Under the pieces are notes generated by a model. It did no database searches. It saw only the letters and a program-made list of their open reading frames with translations, and was not told the origin of the DNA. A stretch of DNA of 64,000 nucleotides, taken from contig JAADEH010000012.1 of NCBI GenBank assembly GCA_013153495.1, forward strand, positions 310,001 through 374,000. The letters run 5' to 3'. Every line of letters starts with the position of its first letter. Position 1 is the stretch's first letter. Shown one piece after another: positions 1 through 8,814 of this stretch. A program made the position numbers and the translations under genes. Source of the DNA: Aquificota bacterium (lineage in GTDB: Bacteria; Aquificota; Aquificia; Aquificales; Aquificaceae).

Positions 1-222
1 ACGCCGGTCCCGGAAAGGAACCTCGGCTTCGAGCTACCGGACTCCGACGGCTGGATACTCTCCCTCGGAGGTATATACAAACCCCAGTCCAAAGTAGAAA
101 TAGGAGTAGCCTACCTATACTTCATCAAGCAGGACAGAACGGTCAACAACTCCCGCATAAGGGGAGAATTTTCGGACATATCAGCCCACATGCTGACCCT
201 GTCGGTAGCTTACGGCTTTTGA
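1..222 (+). CDS. FadL/OmpP1-family outer-membrane transporter, C-terminal end
   Basis: The frame is open from base 1 to the TGA at 220-222 and gives the last 73 residues of a beta-barrel of the FadL (long-chain fatty acid/hydrocarbon transport) family. The segment 'ELPDSDGWILSLGGIY' and the closing 'VAYGF' with a terminal aromatic residue are typical of the last strands of such porins. An acyl-CoA synthetase follows 9 bases later, which fits uptake followed by CoA activation of fatty acids. The start lies outside the window, so length and signal peptide cannot be judged. Confidence 0.75.
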   Translation, partial: TPVPERNLGFELPDSDGWILSLGGIYKPQSKVEIGVAYLYFIKQDRTVNNSRIRGEFSDISAHMLTLSVAYGF

Positions 223-231
223 GGTCTTGCC

Positions 232-1797
232 ATGTATAGGTTCAGCAACCTCTACGAGGTTATAGAAGAGAACGCTTCGCGTTATTCCAAAAAACCCATA
301 ATCTTTGAAGAGAACCTGAAGCTCCGCTGGAGAGAATTCAAGCACTACATAGACTCCTTTGCCCGATATTTGGAACTTGTCGGAGTCAGAAAGGGAGACA
401 ATGTAGCAATTCTTATGTCAAACTCCAAAGAGTTCGTAATAGCCTTCTTAGCAATAGGGAAGCTCGGAGCTGTTCCCATACCTCTCAACACCTTCCTCAA
501 GAGAGCGGAGCTTGAATACATACTCAACGACTGTGAAGCGAAGCTTATAATCACCCAAGGCAAGTTTGCGGAACTGCTCAAAGACATAGACAAAAGCACC
601 AAGATAGAAAAGTTCATATGGTCCGAGGACCCACCGGTGCTGGACGAAAACAATCTCAGCTTCGAAGAGGGACTCACCATAGAGGATTACGAGCACATAA
701 AACCCCAAGCCAAGCTCGAAGACCTTGCGGTAATCCTATACACTTCCGGAACAACCGGGAAACCCAAGGGAGTCATGCTAACTTACAAAAACATACTCTC
801 CAACATACTCAACATAACCAAGGTATTTGACATAAAGCCCAAAGACAGGTTCATAGTGTATCTGCCCATGTTCCACGCCTTTACCCTAACCGCAACGGTT
901 CTCCTTCCCCTCTACACAGCAAGCCCCATAGTCATAGTCAAATCCATAATGCCCTTTTCGAACGTAATAAAACAGACTCTCCTTCGGAGAGTGAGCGTAT
1001 TTATGGGAGTTCCGGAAGTCTTTAACGCCCTCTCGAAAGCCAAGCTCCCCTGGTATTTCATGTGGTTCAACCGCATCAAGTATTTCATATCCGGTGGAGC
1101 GCCCCTGCCCCAGGACACCTTAGAAAGGATGAAGCGCAAGTTCAAGAGAGCGGTTCTCTTAGAGGGATACGGACTTAGCGAGTGCTCCCCCGTCGTTTCC
1201 GTCAACCTGCCCCACAAACAGAAGCCCCTCTCGGTGGGACCGCCCCTTCCCGACTACGAGGTAAAGGTGGTGGACGACGAGCTTATGGAACTCCCCGTAG
1301 GGGAAGTAGGAGAAATAATCGTAAAAGGGGACTGCGTTATGAAGGGATACTATAAGAACCCCTACGAGACGGAAAACACCATAATAAACGGCTGGCTCAG
1401 AACGGGAGACTTGGGATACGTTGACGAGGACGGCTTCATATACATAGTTGACCGCAAGAAGGACCTCATAATCTGCAAAGGCATGAACATATACCCCAGA
1501 GAGGTGGAAGAGGTGCTCATGTCCCACCCAAAGGTGGAACTCTGTGCGGTGGTGGGAAGAAAAGACCCCAACCACGGGGAAATACCCGTAGCCTTCGTAA
1601 AACCCGTAGAAGACAGCCAGCTGACGGAAGGGGAACTCAGAAATTACCTGAAGGACAAACTCGCCAACTACAAAGTCCCGAGGCAGTTCATATTCGTTGA
1701 CGACCTACCCAAGAACGCCACCGGTAAGGTCCTTAAGAGAGTTCTAAGGGACAAACTGAACAGGGGAGAGTTCGACCACCAGAAAACTTCCCCTTGA
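232..1797 (+). CDS. fadD: AMP-dependent acyl-CoA synthetase (long-chain type)
   Basis: Activates a carboxylic acid, probably a fatty acid, to its CoA thioester through an acyl-adenylate. The 521 residues carry the adenylate-forming signatures in order: P-loop-like 'YTSGTTGKPKGV' near residues 170-181, 'EGYGLSECSP' near 310, 'GWLRTGDLGYVDEDGF' near 385, and the C-terminal lysine motif 'KNATGKVLKR' near 495. Length is normal for the family. The gene follows the FadL end by 9 bases, so the two are probably cotranscribed and act together on exogenous acids. Exact substrate length cannot be read from the sequence; fadD is used in the general sense. Confidence 0.85.
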   Translation: MYRFSNLYEVIEENASRYSKKPIIFEENLKLRWREFKHYIDSFARYLELVGVRKGDNVAILMSNSKEFVIAFLAIGKLGAVPIPLNTFLKRAELEYILNDCEAKLIITQGKFAELLKDIDKSTKIEKFIWSEDPPVLDENNLSFEEGLTIEDYEHIKPQAKLEDLAVILYTSGTTGKPKGVMLTYKNILSNILNITKVFDIKPKDRFIVYLPMFHAFTLTATVLLPLYTASPIVIVKSIMPFSNVIKQTLLRRVSVFMGVPEVFNALSKAKLPWYFMWFNRIKYFISGGAPLPQDTLERMKRKFKRAVLLEGYGLSECSPVVSVNLPHKQKPLSVGPPLPDYEVKVVDDELMELPVGEVGEIIVKGDCVMKGYYKNPYETENTIINGWLRTGDLGYVDEDGFIYIVDRKKDLIICKGMNIYPREVEEVLMSHPKVELCAVVGRKDPNHGEIPVAFVKPVEDSQLTEGELRNYLKDKLANYKVPRQFIFVDDLPKNATGKVLKRVLRDKLNRGEFDHQKTSP

Positions 1798-1848
1798 CTT
1801 GAGCTTTCCCAATCCCTAAATTCAAACAAACTTTAAAGGAGTATAGTC

Positions 1849-2343
1849 ATGTCGCAAACTGTCGAAAAGAACACGGTGGTTTCCTTCCACTACACCCTCA
1901 AGGATAAGGAAACCGGAAGCCTAATCGAGTCCAGCAAAGAAACGGGACAACCCGTAACCTTCCTCGTGGGAGCCGGGGAGATAATACCTGGTCTGGAAAA
2001 GAGGATGCTGGGAATGAGCGCAGGAGAGACCAAGAGCATAGAAGTTCCCGCCCAGGAAGCATACGGTCCCAGAGACCCAAACCTGGTTCAGAAAGCCCCG
2101 AGGGAATACTTCCAGAACATACCCCTCGAGAAGGGACTACCCCTTCAGGCACAGACCCCGGAGGGAGGAGTGGTCAACATGATTGTGGTGGACTTTGACG
2201 AGAACACCGTAACCGTTGACATGAACCACCCCCTCGCAGGCAGGGACCTGATATTCGAAGTGGAAATCCTCGACGTTAGGGAGGCTACTCCCGAGGAGAT
2301 ACTCCACAGACACGCCCACGGTCCCGGAGGACACCAGCACTAA
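1849..2343 (+). CDS. slyD: FKBP-type peptidyl-prolyl isomerase, SlyD-like
   Basis: A 164-residue cytoplasmic folding helper. The N-terminal half has the FKBP core ('GAGEIIPGLEKRMLGM', 'EVPAQEAYGPRDP') interrupted by the insert-in-flap domain typical of SlyD, and the tail 'HRHAHGPGGHQH' is a short metal-binding histidine stretch. In enterobacteria SlyD hands nickel to HypB for hydrogenase maturation; with two hydrogenases and hypB in this window the same role is plausible but inferred. A good ribosome site ('aaaggag') lies before the ATG. Its stop overlaps the stop of the convergent ABC permease gene by 4 bases. Confidence 0.85.
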   Translation: MSQTVEKNTVVSFHYTLKDKETGSLIESSKETGQPVTFLVGAGEIIPGLEKRMLGMSAGETKSIEVPAQEAYGPRDPNLVQKAPREYFQNIPLEKGLPLQAQTPEGGVVNMIVVDFDENTVTVDMNHPLAGRDLIFEVEILDVREATPEEILHRHAHGPGGHQH

Positions 2344-3140
2344 TTTTTCAAAACCTTTTTCAGAAAAGCCCCCGAGAAGAGAAGTATCATCGCACCTACT
2401 ATGCTTCCGCTCGGGGGAAGGTCGTAATAGAAGGCAACTCCTATACCCACGACCACGGAGCTAACCGCCACCACGACCGAAATCAGAACGGTGCTCATAA
2501 AGGACCGACCCAAAAGAAGAGCGGTAAGAGCGGGAATTACGACCATGGAGGACGCCAAAATTATCCCCACCACCTTTATGGACAGAACAATTACCAGCGA
2601 AGAAACGGAAATAAGAAGGTGGTTCATGAGAGTTATGTTCACGCCCTTTAGCTTTGCCACCTCCTCGCTGAAAGAGAGGAGAACCAGCTTCCTGTAAAAG
2701 AGAGCAAAGAAGGAAACTACCACGACCGAGGACAGAATGGTAAAGAAGAACTCTTCCTTAGTTACCATAAGTATGTTCCCGAAGAGATACCCGAACACAT
2801 ACTCCCCGAACCCCTTAACGAGACCCAAAATCAACACCGCAAGAGCGACACCTCCTGAAAAGACGAGAGCTATCGCCGCATCTCCCGGAATTCTCCGCCT
2901 CGAACTTATAGCCTGAACCAGATTTCCCACCAGAACCGTAAATAGAGCCGTAAAGATAAAAGGCTCGACCCTCAAAAGCGTTCCCAAGGCTATCCCGCCG
3001 AAAGCCGCATGCGACAGCCCAGCACCCAAAAACGCCATCCTGCGAAGTATCAGGAAGACTCCCGCAATCGAGCAGGACACCGCCACCAACAGACCAGTAA
3101 TTATCCCCCTCTGGACGAAGTCGTAGTTAAGGAGTTCCAT
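2340..3140 (-). CDS. znuB: Zinc/manganese ABC transporter permease (ZnuB family)
   Basis: Membrane subunit of a metal ABC importer of the ABC-3 family, about 266 residues with roughly eight hydrophobic segments. The sequence near the start, 'RRMAFLGAGLSHAAFGGIALG', is the conserved region of this permease family. I place the start at the ATG at 3138-3140 rather than the TTG at 3164, because the ATG follows a G-rich ribosome site and gives the usual N-terminus. It overlaps the end of the ATPase gene by 14 bases, so the three transporter genes are coupled. Whether zinc or manganese is carried cannot be decided. Confidence 0.85.
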   Translation of the reverse strand: MELLNYDFVQRGIITGLLVAVSCSIAGVFLILRRMAFLGAGLSHAAFGGIALGTLLRVEPFIFTALFTVLVGNLVQAISSRRRIPGDAAIALVFSGGVALAVLILGLVKGFGEYVFGYLFGNILMVTKEEFFFTILSSVVVVSFFALFYRKLVLLSFSEEVAKLKGVNITLMNHLLISVSSLVIVLSIKVVGIILASSMVVIPALTALLLGRSFMSTVLISVVVAVSSVVVGIGVAFYYDLPPSGSIVGAMILLFSGAFLKKVLKN

Positions 3141-3825
3141 CCCCCGCACCCCTTCTAAGTCCAAACATCTCCTCTATCACCTCCACCGCACCGTCAGGCT
3201 CACCGTAGTATAGAACTTTTCTGTTCAAACACAGAACCTTATCCACATTCTTAAGAACGGTGCCTATGTCGTGGGAAATCATCATAATAGTTTTCCCCTC
3301 GTTGAGGGAGAGGTCCTTCAGTATCTCGAGTATGTGCATCTGAGCGTGAACGTCCAAACCTGCGGTCGGCTCGTCCAAAAGAAGAAGCTCAGGACCCGAA
3401 GCCAAAGCCATACCCAGCAGAACGAGCTGTTGCTGTCCCCCCGATAATTTCTGGAACTGCCTTCCGATAAAAGAGTTCATGTGCAGAAAGTCCGCAAGCT
3501 CCCTGACCCTTTCCTTCGGAGCCACGAGGCTGAGAAGCTCCTCCACCGTAGCGGGAAAGCTCTGCTCCACGCTGAGCCTCTGAGGCACATAACCTATCCT
3601 GCTCCAATCCCTAAAGTTTCTTATGTCCTCTCCGAAAAGAAAAACCTTCCCTCGGGAAGGTCTTAAAAAACCCAAAAGAATTTTGAAAAGAGTCGTCTTA
3701 CCCGCACCGTTAGGTCCTATAACGCCCACAAAGTCCCCCTTATCGACCCCGAAGCTGACCTCTTCCAAAACCCTTACCCTTCCGTCGTAGGAAAAGGAAA
3801 GGTCTTCCACCCTTATCAGTTGCAT
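3127..3825 (-). CDS. znuC: Zinc/manganese ABC transporter ATP-binding protein (ZnuC family)
   Basis: ATPase subunit of the metal importer. The 232 residues have Walker A 'GPNGAGKTTL' near 38-47, the ABC signature 'LSGGQQQLVLLGMAL' near 127 and Walker B 'LLLLDEPTAGLD' near 150, followed by the switch histidine in 'MMISHD'. It sits between the solute-binding gene (10-base overlap upstream) and the permease (14-base overlap downstream), the usual order for such an operon. Nothing unusual in length or motifs. Confidence 0.9.
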   Translation of the reverse strand: MQLIRVEDLSFSYDGRVRVLEEVSFGVDKGDFVGVIGPNGAGKTTLFKILLGFLRPSRGKVFLFGEDIRNFRDWSRIGYVPQRLSVEQSFPATVEELLSLVAPKERVRELADFLHMNSFIGRQFQKLSGGQQQLVLLGMALASGPELLLLDEPTAGLDVHAQMHILEILKDLSLNEGKTIMMISHDIGTVLKNVDKVLCLNRKVLYYGEPDGAVEVIEEMFGLRRGAGDGTP

Positions 3826-4658
3826 TTCAGAGCTTCCCTGAGAACCTCGAGGTTTTCCCTCATAATCGAGAAGTAGTCCCCCGCAGTCTCGGTGGGGATT
3901 ATCTTGGCATTGAACTCGTAAATCCGAAGTCCGTATTCCCTGCTCAGAACCTCCGCCACCTTCGACCTCGCCCCAAAAACCTCGAATATAAAATCCACAC
4001 CCGCTTCCTTTACCTTCCTTACGAACCTCTCCACCTCCCTCGGAGAGACACCCCCGTGAACCCCACCGCTCGTTATGGAAATCTGCTCAAGCCCGTAATC
4101 CTCAGCCAGATAACTCAGAGCGGGATGAGACACGGGAACAGTCCTGACCCTGCACTTCGCAAGTCCCCGGGAGTATTCCTCGTCGAGTTTTTTAAGTTTT
4201 TGAAGGACCTCTTCGAGGTTTTTTCTGAAAACATCTTTATTCTGCGGATAGAACCTGACAAAACCCTCGTGCGCCCTACGAGCGACACCCATCATTCTCC
4301 TCGGAGACAGCCACACGTGGGGATCGAACCTTACCTCTCCGTGTTCCTCGTGAACTTTGAGGTTCCTCTTTTCTACCAACTCCACGGTTTTACTCTTTGC
4401 AAGGTTTGCCACCTTCTCCTCCCACCCCCCGACGGGAATACCGCTCACAAAAACAACACGAGCCTTAGCTATCTTAAAAAGGTCCTTAGAGGTAAGCTCA
4501 TACAGGTGATAATCCGCCCTCGGAGGTATGAGAACCTCCGTTTCAAATCCCTCCCCGGCAATACCTTTCACCAAGTCGTAGAAGGGATATATGCTCACCA
4601 AAACCCGGTCCGTGCAGAATGCCACGAGGGGTATTAAGAGCGCTAAAAGGAACTTCAC
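3816..4658 (-). CDS. znuA: Zinc/manganese ABC transporter solute-binding protein (ZnuA family)
   Basis: Periplasmic metal-binding protein of 280 residues with an N-terminal signal peptide ('LLALLIPLVAFC'). Likely metal ligands are the histidine in 'PRADYHLYEL', the one in 'FDPHVWLSP' and the one in 'VPVSHPALSYLAE', plus a late acidic residue. A short His/Glu loop ('LKVHEEHGEV') stands where zinc-type members carry a His-rich loop, which mildly favours zinc. Translation starts at a GTG at 4656-4658 preceded by 'gaggtctgag'. It is the first gene of the transporter set and starts one base after the DJ-1 gene ends. Confidence 0.82.
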   Translation of the reverse strand: MKFLLALLIPLVAFCTDRVLVSIYPFYDLVKGIAGEGFETEVLIPPRADYHLYELTSKDLFKIAKARVVFVSGIPVGGWEEKVANLAKSKTVELVEKRNLKVHEEHGEVRFDPHVWLSPRRMMGVARRAHEGFVRFYPQNKDVFRKNLEEVLQKLKKLDEEYSRGLAKCRVRTVPVSHPALSYLAEDYGLEQISITSGGVHGGVSPREVERFVRKVKEAGVDFIFEVFGARSKVAEVLSREYGLRIYEFNAKIIPTETAGDYFSIMRENLEVLREALKCN

Positions 4659-4659
4659 C

Positions 4660-5181
4660 TCAGACCTCTTGTTCTCCTTTTGAGAGCTTCTTTACGATGA
4701 CCTTGACCATCTGAAGCATGGAAACGGGGTCCGTTGCGGTTATCAGGTTTTTGTCCGCCTCCACCGGCTCGCCGGTGTATTGAGCACCCGCATTTATAAG
4801 GTCGTCCTTTATGGCAAAAAAGCCCGTTACCCTCTTGCCTTCGACCACCTTTGCGGAAATAAGGACCCAGGGTCCGTGGCATACCGCACACACGAGTTTG
4901 CCTTCGTCGTAGTGTCTCTTAACCAAAGTCAAGACTTCCGTGTATCTCCTGAGCCTGTCGGGAGCATAACCCCCCGGTATAAACACGCAATCGAAGGTCT
5001 CGTGAACCACCTCCTTTATGGTAGTATCCGGCTTAAAACTCATTCCCTTCTTGCCTCTATACTCCCTGATTGTAGGTGCTGCGGAAATTACCTCGTAGCC
5101 CTCCTCTTTAAATCTCAGGTAAGGATATATAAACTCCACATCCTCTACAAGTTCTTCTAAGAAAATCAAAACCCTTCTCAT
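4660..5181 (-). CDS. DJ-1/PfpI family protein
   Basis: A 173-residue protein of the DJ-1/PfpI superfamily (proteins acting as proteases, glyoxalases/deglycases or chaperones). The nucleophile elbow 'CAVCHGPWVL' holds the conserved cysteine followed by histidine, and 'VFIPGGYAPD' is the family glycine motif. I start it at the ATG at 5179-5181; a longer frame exists but its extra residues do not fit the family, and the region upstream is shared with a divergent gene. The start codon is only 18 bases from the divergent membrane protein gene. True substrate unknown. Confidence 0.82.
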   Translation of the reverse strand: MRRVLIFLEELVEDVEFIYPYLRFKEEGYEVISAAPTIREYRGKKGMSFKPDTTIKEVVHETFDCVFIPGGYAPDRLRRYTEVLTLVKRHYDEGKLVCAVCHGPWVLISAKVVEGKRVTGFFAIKDDLINAGAQYTGEPVEADKNLITATDPVSMLQMVKVIVKKLSKGEQEV

Positions 5182-5199
5182 AGGATTAAATTTTACTTG

Positions 5200-6366
5200 A
5201 TGCGTGGAGCCATAACTCTTCTTTTCCTGATAATTTCGTATAACTTCCTGCTCTGGTATATAACTAAGTTCGGCTTTTCTCCCATTCCCCTGTTTCCCGA
5301 GGACCCCCACAACACGGTCCTCGTCCTCGCCTACAACTCGGTCCTATACATAAGCTGGCTTTTCGGAGAAAGACACAGAGCGGTTCAGTGGATAGGGTAT
5401 CTATACTTCTTTCAAGTAGTTGCACTAAGTGCCTACTTCGGAGACCTCGAAATAATAGTTAGAAACCTCCCCCCCGTAATTCTCACCTTTGCAATGATAG
5501 CTCTCTTCGAGTCCCCCACGGAGAAGGAAATTAAGGAGATACACAGAGAAAGGGAAAAGCTCCTTAAGGAGATAGATAAGGTAGTAAAGGAGCGAGAAAG
5601 GGTTGAGGTAAATCTACGACTCCTCAAACAGGAAATTGAAAAATTAGAAAAGGAAAAACACAGCACGGATTTAACCGAAGAGCAGGTAAAGACCCTCGAA
5701 CAACGCATAGAAAAACTCCAAAAGGAGTTGAGGGACTTTAAAGAAAAGGAGGCAAAACTTCTGGAAGCTAACCGAAAACTCTTCCAGCTGTTGGAACACA
5801 TTAAAGAAGGTGCTCCGACGGAAAGCGGAAAGGGAGAACTCTCCTCACTGAGGAAGGAACGCAAGAAGCTCATAAGGGAGCTTATCCAACTTCAGGAAAT
5901 CGTCGATACTTATGTGGAGGAAAACGAACACCTGAAGAGGGAAAACGATAAGCTAAAGAAGGAGCTTGAAGAACTAAAAAGGGAGCTATCCTCCCTAAGC
6001 ATAGAACTCGAAAGCCTGAAGGCATCTTCCAGAAAGGTGATAGATACCGTAAGGGAAGTCCTGTCCTCCGCATTCGGAATAGAGCTATCGGACCGTTCCG
6101 TGGAAGAGCTTTTGAACTTACCACCAGAGAAGAAGAAAGTCTTTCTTAAGGAGCTTATGCGTTTAGCCAATAGGGAAGGGAAGGAGAACCTCCAGCCCCT
6201 TGCGACACTTCCGAACATTTACAAGCTCAGGTTCTCCGGAGGAAGGATATACCTCAAGCGTAGCAACGGCTCGTGGCAGGTGGTGGGAATTCTCGGCTCG
6301 GAAGACGACAAGGAGAAGGACCGCTACATAAAGAACGTTTTGAGTAAAATAGATACCGTAAAGTAA
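5200..6366 (+). CDS. Membrane protein with long coiled coil, function unknown
   Basis: 388 residues. Hydrophobic segments lie near 4-21, 40-56, 61-80 and 92-103, followed by an uninterrupted heptad-rich, Lys/Glu-rich coiled coil from about 107 to 285. The last 100 residues look globular and end in a beta-rich stretch ('KLRFSGGRIYLKRSNGSW', 'QVVGILG') that faintly recalls RelE/ParE-type folds; I would not rely on that. The ATG at 5200 is preceded by a TTG at 5197, and the -10-like AT-rich sequence just upstream suggests a very short leader. I recognise no family. It is divergent from the DJ-1 gene and 29 bases ahead of the baeRF gene. Confidence 0.7.
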   Translation: MRGAITLLFLIISYNFLLWYITKFGFSPIPLFPEDPHNTVLVLAYNSVLYISWLFGERHRAVQWIGYLYFFQVVALSAYFGDLEIIVRNLPPVILTFAMIALFESPTEKEIKEIHREREKLLKEIDKVVKERERVEVNLRLLKQEIEKLEKEKHSTDLTEEQVKTLEQRIEKLQKELRDFKEKEAKLLEANRKLFQLLEHIKEGAPTESGKGELSSLRKERKKLIRELIQLQEIVDTYVEENEHLKRENDKLKKELEELKRELSSLSIELESLKASSRKVIDTVREVLSSAFGIELSDRSVEELLNLPPEKKKVFLKELMRLANREGKENLQPLATLPNIYKLRFSGGRIYLKRSNGSWQVVGILGSEDDKEKDRYIKNVLSKIDTVK

Positions 6367-6395
6367 ACAAATATCCACAACAAGGAGGAAAATAA

Positions 6396-7619
6396 ATGGC
6401 AAGCTTAAGGGAAACCCTCGAGAGACTCAGCTCCTTCAGACCCGAAGGATACTTGGTAACTTCCCTATACCTTCACCTCAGACCCCAGGAGAGACAGGAC
6501 GCAAAGTATCTGACCATATACAAGGACATGGTGAAGGAAAAGAAGGAAGAACTGAGCAAGAGAAACCTCCCCAAAGAGGTCTTAGAGTCCTTAGATAGAG
6601 ACTTTGAACTTATAAGGGAGTTCCTTTCCGAGCCGAAGAACCTCGAAGGTTGTAGGGGAATAGCGGTGTTCTCCTGCTCCGCTCAAAAGCTCTTCGAGGT
6701 TGTAAAACTCCCCTACGTTTACAGAAGCAGGCTCATGACCGCTCCCGACCCCCTCATAAGGGAGATTGCAGCAATTGACGAGGAGTTCGGAAGGATAGGT
6801 GTTCTGCTGGTGGACCGAAAGCACATAAGGTATTTCCTTATGGACATAGAGAGCACCGTTGAAAGCGTTGACTTTCTGGAGCCTCTCGCCACCAGAGCAC
6901 ACAGGTTCCACAGCGGTGGTTCAGCCCTCAAAGGTGCGGAAGGAACCTTTCAGCTAAAGATGCCAGCACGAGCCGCAGCCCCCAACATGGTCCAGCACTC
7001 ATACGGAGAGTGGAGATTTAACATGAGGATAAAGGAAGAGTGGCACAGAGTTCTCAAGCTCGCTGCGGACGCCGCCTTCGAGGACTGGAAGGCTAACAAA
7101 TTTGACAAGCTGGTGGTAGGAGGCTTTATAGAGGAAGGTCTCAGGGAGATAGAGCATCACCTCCACGCCTACCTCAGAGAACGCCTCGTAGGTTACATAG
7201 AGATAAACCCCTCGGAAGCTAAACCTCACGAAGTCAGGGAAAAGGTTTTAAACCTTCTGTGGGAGAAGGACAGAGAGCAGGAGAAGGAACTCATTCAGGA
7301 ACTCGGTGAACTCGTAGGGAAAGGTCTTGCGGTAAACGGAACCTCTCAGGTTCTCGAGATGCTCGCAATAGGAAACGTCAGAACACTGCTCGTGCCGGAA
7401 GACTTCGAAAAGCCCGGTTATCTGTGTCCCAAAACCCATCTGGTGTTTCTAAAACCCGAGTGTCCCCTCGAAGGTGAAGAACCCCTTGAGGTGGAGGACA
7501 TAGTTGACGAGGTTATAGAGGAAGCCCTCGAGCAGAGAGCGACCGTGGAGGTGGTAATAGACCCGGAAGCTCAGAAGAAGATAGACGGTCTCGCCGCTTT
7601 CCTGAGATTTAAGTTATGA
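6396..7619 (+). CDS. baeRF-family (bacterial eRF1-like) protein
   Basis: A 407-residue protein of the bacterial archaeo-eukaryotic release factor (baeRF) group, predicted ribosome-associated factors distantly related to eRF1/Dom34. Seen: the N-terminal 'VTSLYLHLRP' strand, the central 'RIGVLLVDRKHIRYF' segment, and a C-terminal part with 'LLVPEDFEKPGYLCP' and 'VVIDPEAQKKIDGLAAFLR', the pattern of eRF1 domain 3. The ribosome site 'aaggagg' precedes the ATG. It is coupled (ATGA) to a NYN-domain ribonuclease, suggesting a shared role in translation stress or ribosome rescue; this is inferred. Confidence 0.7.
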   Translation: MASLRETLERLSSFRPEGYLVTSLYLHLRPQERQDAKYLTIYKDMVKEKKEELSKRNLPKEVLESLDRDFELIREFLSEPKNLEGCRGIAVFSCSAQKLFEVVKLPYVYRSRLMTAPDPLIREIAAIDEEFGRIGVLLVDRKHIRYFLMDIESTVESVDFLEPLATRAHRFHSGGSALKGAEGTFQLKMPARAAAPNMVQHSYGEWRFNMRIKEEWHRVLKLAADAAFEDWKANKFDKLVVGGFIEEGLREIEHHLHAYLRERLVGYIEINPSEAKPHEVREKVLNLLWEKDREQEKELIQELGELVGKGLAVNGTSQVLEMLAIGNVRTLLVPEDFEKPGYLCPKTHLVFLKPECPLEGEEPLEVEDIVDEVIEEALEQRATVEVVIDPEAQKKIDGLAAFLRFKL

Positions 7620-8212
7620 ACGAAGAGAGGTTGATGATATTCATCGACGGCTCGAACCTGTTTCACGGCATTCGTCATCTGAACATTAAGATAGACTACG
7701 CAAAGCTGGTGGAGTTTCTGAGGGAGAGCAGAAGGCTCGTAAGGACATACTTTTACACCGCCGTCCCCCAGGATAGGGACGTTAAGAAAGGGACACCGGA
7801 GTGGGACAGCCTAATTCGTCAAAAGAGGTTTTTAGACGAGCTTTCCCTGTCTGGGATAAAGGTAAAACTTGCAAAGCTTCGCAAACTCCCCTCGGGAGAG
7901 TTTTTAGAAAAGGAAGTGGACATAATGCTCGCAACGGACATGCTCTCCCTTGCCTATCAGAACGCATACGATACAGCGGTTCTCGTTAGCGGGGACAGCG
8001 ACTTTATATACACGGTGGAAGAGGTCCAGAGGATAGGAAAGAGAGTAGAAAACGCCACCTTTAAAAAGACGAGTTCCTACAACCTGCGCAAAACCTGCGA
8101 CCGCTTCATACTGCTGGATAACTTCATAGACCGTTTTGCCTACGAGGAAAAGCCTGCGGTTTACGAAGAGGTGGGCTTTTGGTCCAAGATAAAGAGCCTG
8201 TGGAAGAGATGA
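7616..8212 (+). CDS. NYN-domain (PIN-like) ribonuclease, LabA/DUF88 family
   Basis: 198 residues of the NYN family, PIN-fold predicted ribonucleases. The acidic active site is visible as 'IFIDGSNLFHG' (first Asp) near residue 10, 'EVDIMLATDML' near 100 and 'LVSGDSDFIYTVEE' near 120. The ATG overlaps the stop of the baeRF gene (ATGA), so translation is coupled. The C-terminal ~40 residues are basic and possibly RNA-binding. A nuclease paired with an eRF1-like protein suggests mRNA cleavage on stalled ribosomes, but no direct evidence is present. Confidence 0.82.
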   Translation: MNEERLMIFIDGSNLFHGIRHLNIKIDYAKLVEFLRESRRLVRTYFYTAVPQDRDVKKGTPEWDSLIRQKRFLDELSLSGIKVKLAKLRKLPSGEFLEKEVDIMLATDMLSLAYQNAYDTAVLVSGDSDFIYTVEEVQRIGKRVENATFKKTSSYNLRKTCDRFILLDNFIDRFAYEEKPAVYEEVGFWSKIKSLWKR

Positions 8213-8814
8213 AACTGCTCGTTGCCACCACCAACGAAGGCAAGCTCAAGGAGATAGAGAGGATACTCTCCCCCCTCGGATACCAGGTTGTAAAACCCCC
8301 TAAAAAGCTAAAGGTGGAGGAAACCGGAAACACCTTTTTAGAGAACGCATACATAAAAGCGAGAGCTTACTATGAAGAGTTCAGGCTCCCGACCCTTGCG
8401 GACGACTCAGGTCTGGTGGTGCAGGCTCTCGGAGGATACCCCGGCATATACTCGAGCAGGTTTCACTCGATAGAGTTCGGTGGCATCGAGCCTGTGGAAG
8501 AAAGTCCCGACAAGGCAAACATAAGAAAACTCCTGAAACTCCTCGAGGGAAAACAGGACAGGAGCGCCAAGTTCGTTGCTTATACCGTTTTATACTTAGG
8601 AAGTTCGGGATTTTTCAGCTGGGGAGAGTGCAGAGGGGAGATAACCCACGAGCCTGCCGGGGAAGGTGGTTTCGGATACGACCCCATTTTTAAACCCGAA
8701 GGTTTTGACAGAACCATGGCTCAGCTATCCCCCCAAGAAAAGGACGCTATATCCCACAGAGGTAAAGCCCTTAGAGAGCTTGCCCGCCTTCTGGAAAACT
8801 GCAATTTGAGGTGA
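8209..8814 (+). CDS. rdgB: Non-canonical purine NTP pyrophosphatase (RdgB/HAM1)
   Basis: Hydrolyses ITP/dITP and XTP to the monophosphates, keeping damaged purines out of nucleic acids. 201 residues with the family signatures 'VATTNEGKLKEIERIL' at the start, 'LADDSGLVVQALGGYPGIYS' near 70 and 'FGYDPIF' near 160, then 'SHRGKAL'. The start at 8209 (ATG overlapping the TGA of the NYN gene) gives the canonical N-terminus; an earlier in-frame start at 8179 adds ten residues that do not belong to the family. Part of the coupled baeRF-NYN-rdgB operon. Confidence 0.93.
   Translation: MKLLVATTNEGKLKEIERILSPLGYQVVKPPKKLKVEETGNTFLENAYIKARAYYEEFRLPTLADDSGLVVQALGGYPGIYSSRFHSIEFGGIEPVEESPDKANIRKLLKLLEGKQDRSAKFVAYTVLYLGSSGFFSWGECRGEITHEPAGEGGFGYDPIFKPEGFDRTMAQLSPQEKDAISHRGKALRELARLLENCNLR

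Noticed and set aside
5182-5310. Longer N-terminus for the DJ-1 protein
   Set aside because: The extra 43 residues are not part of the family and overlap the divergent membrane protein gene.
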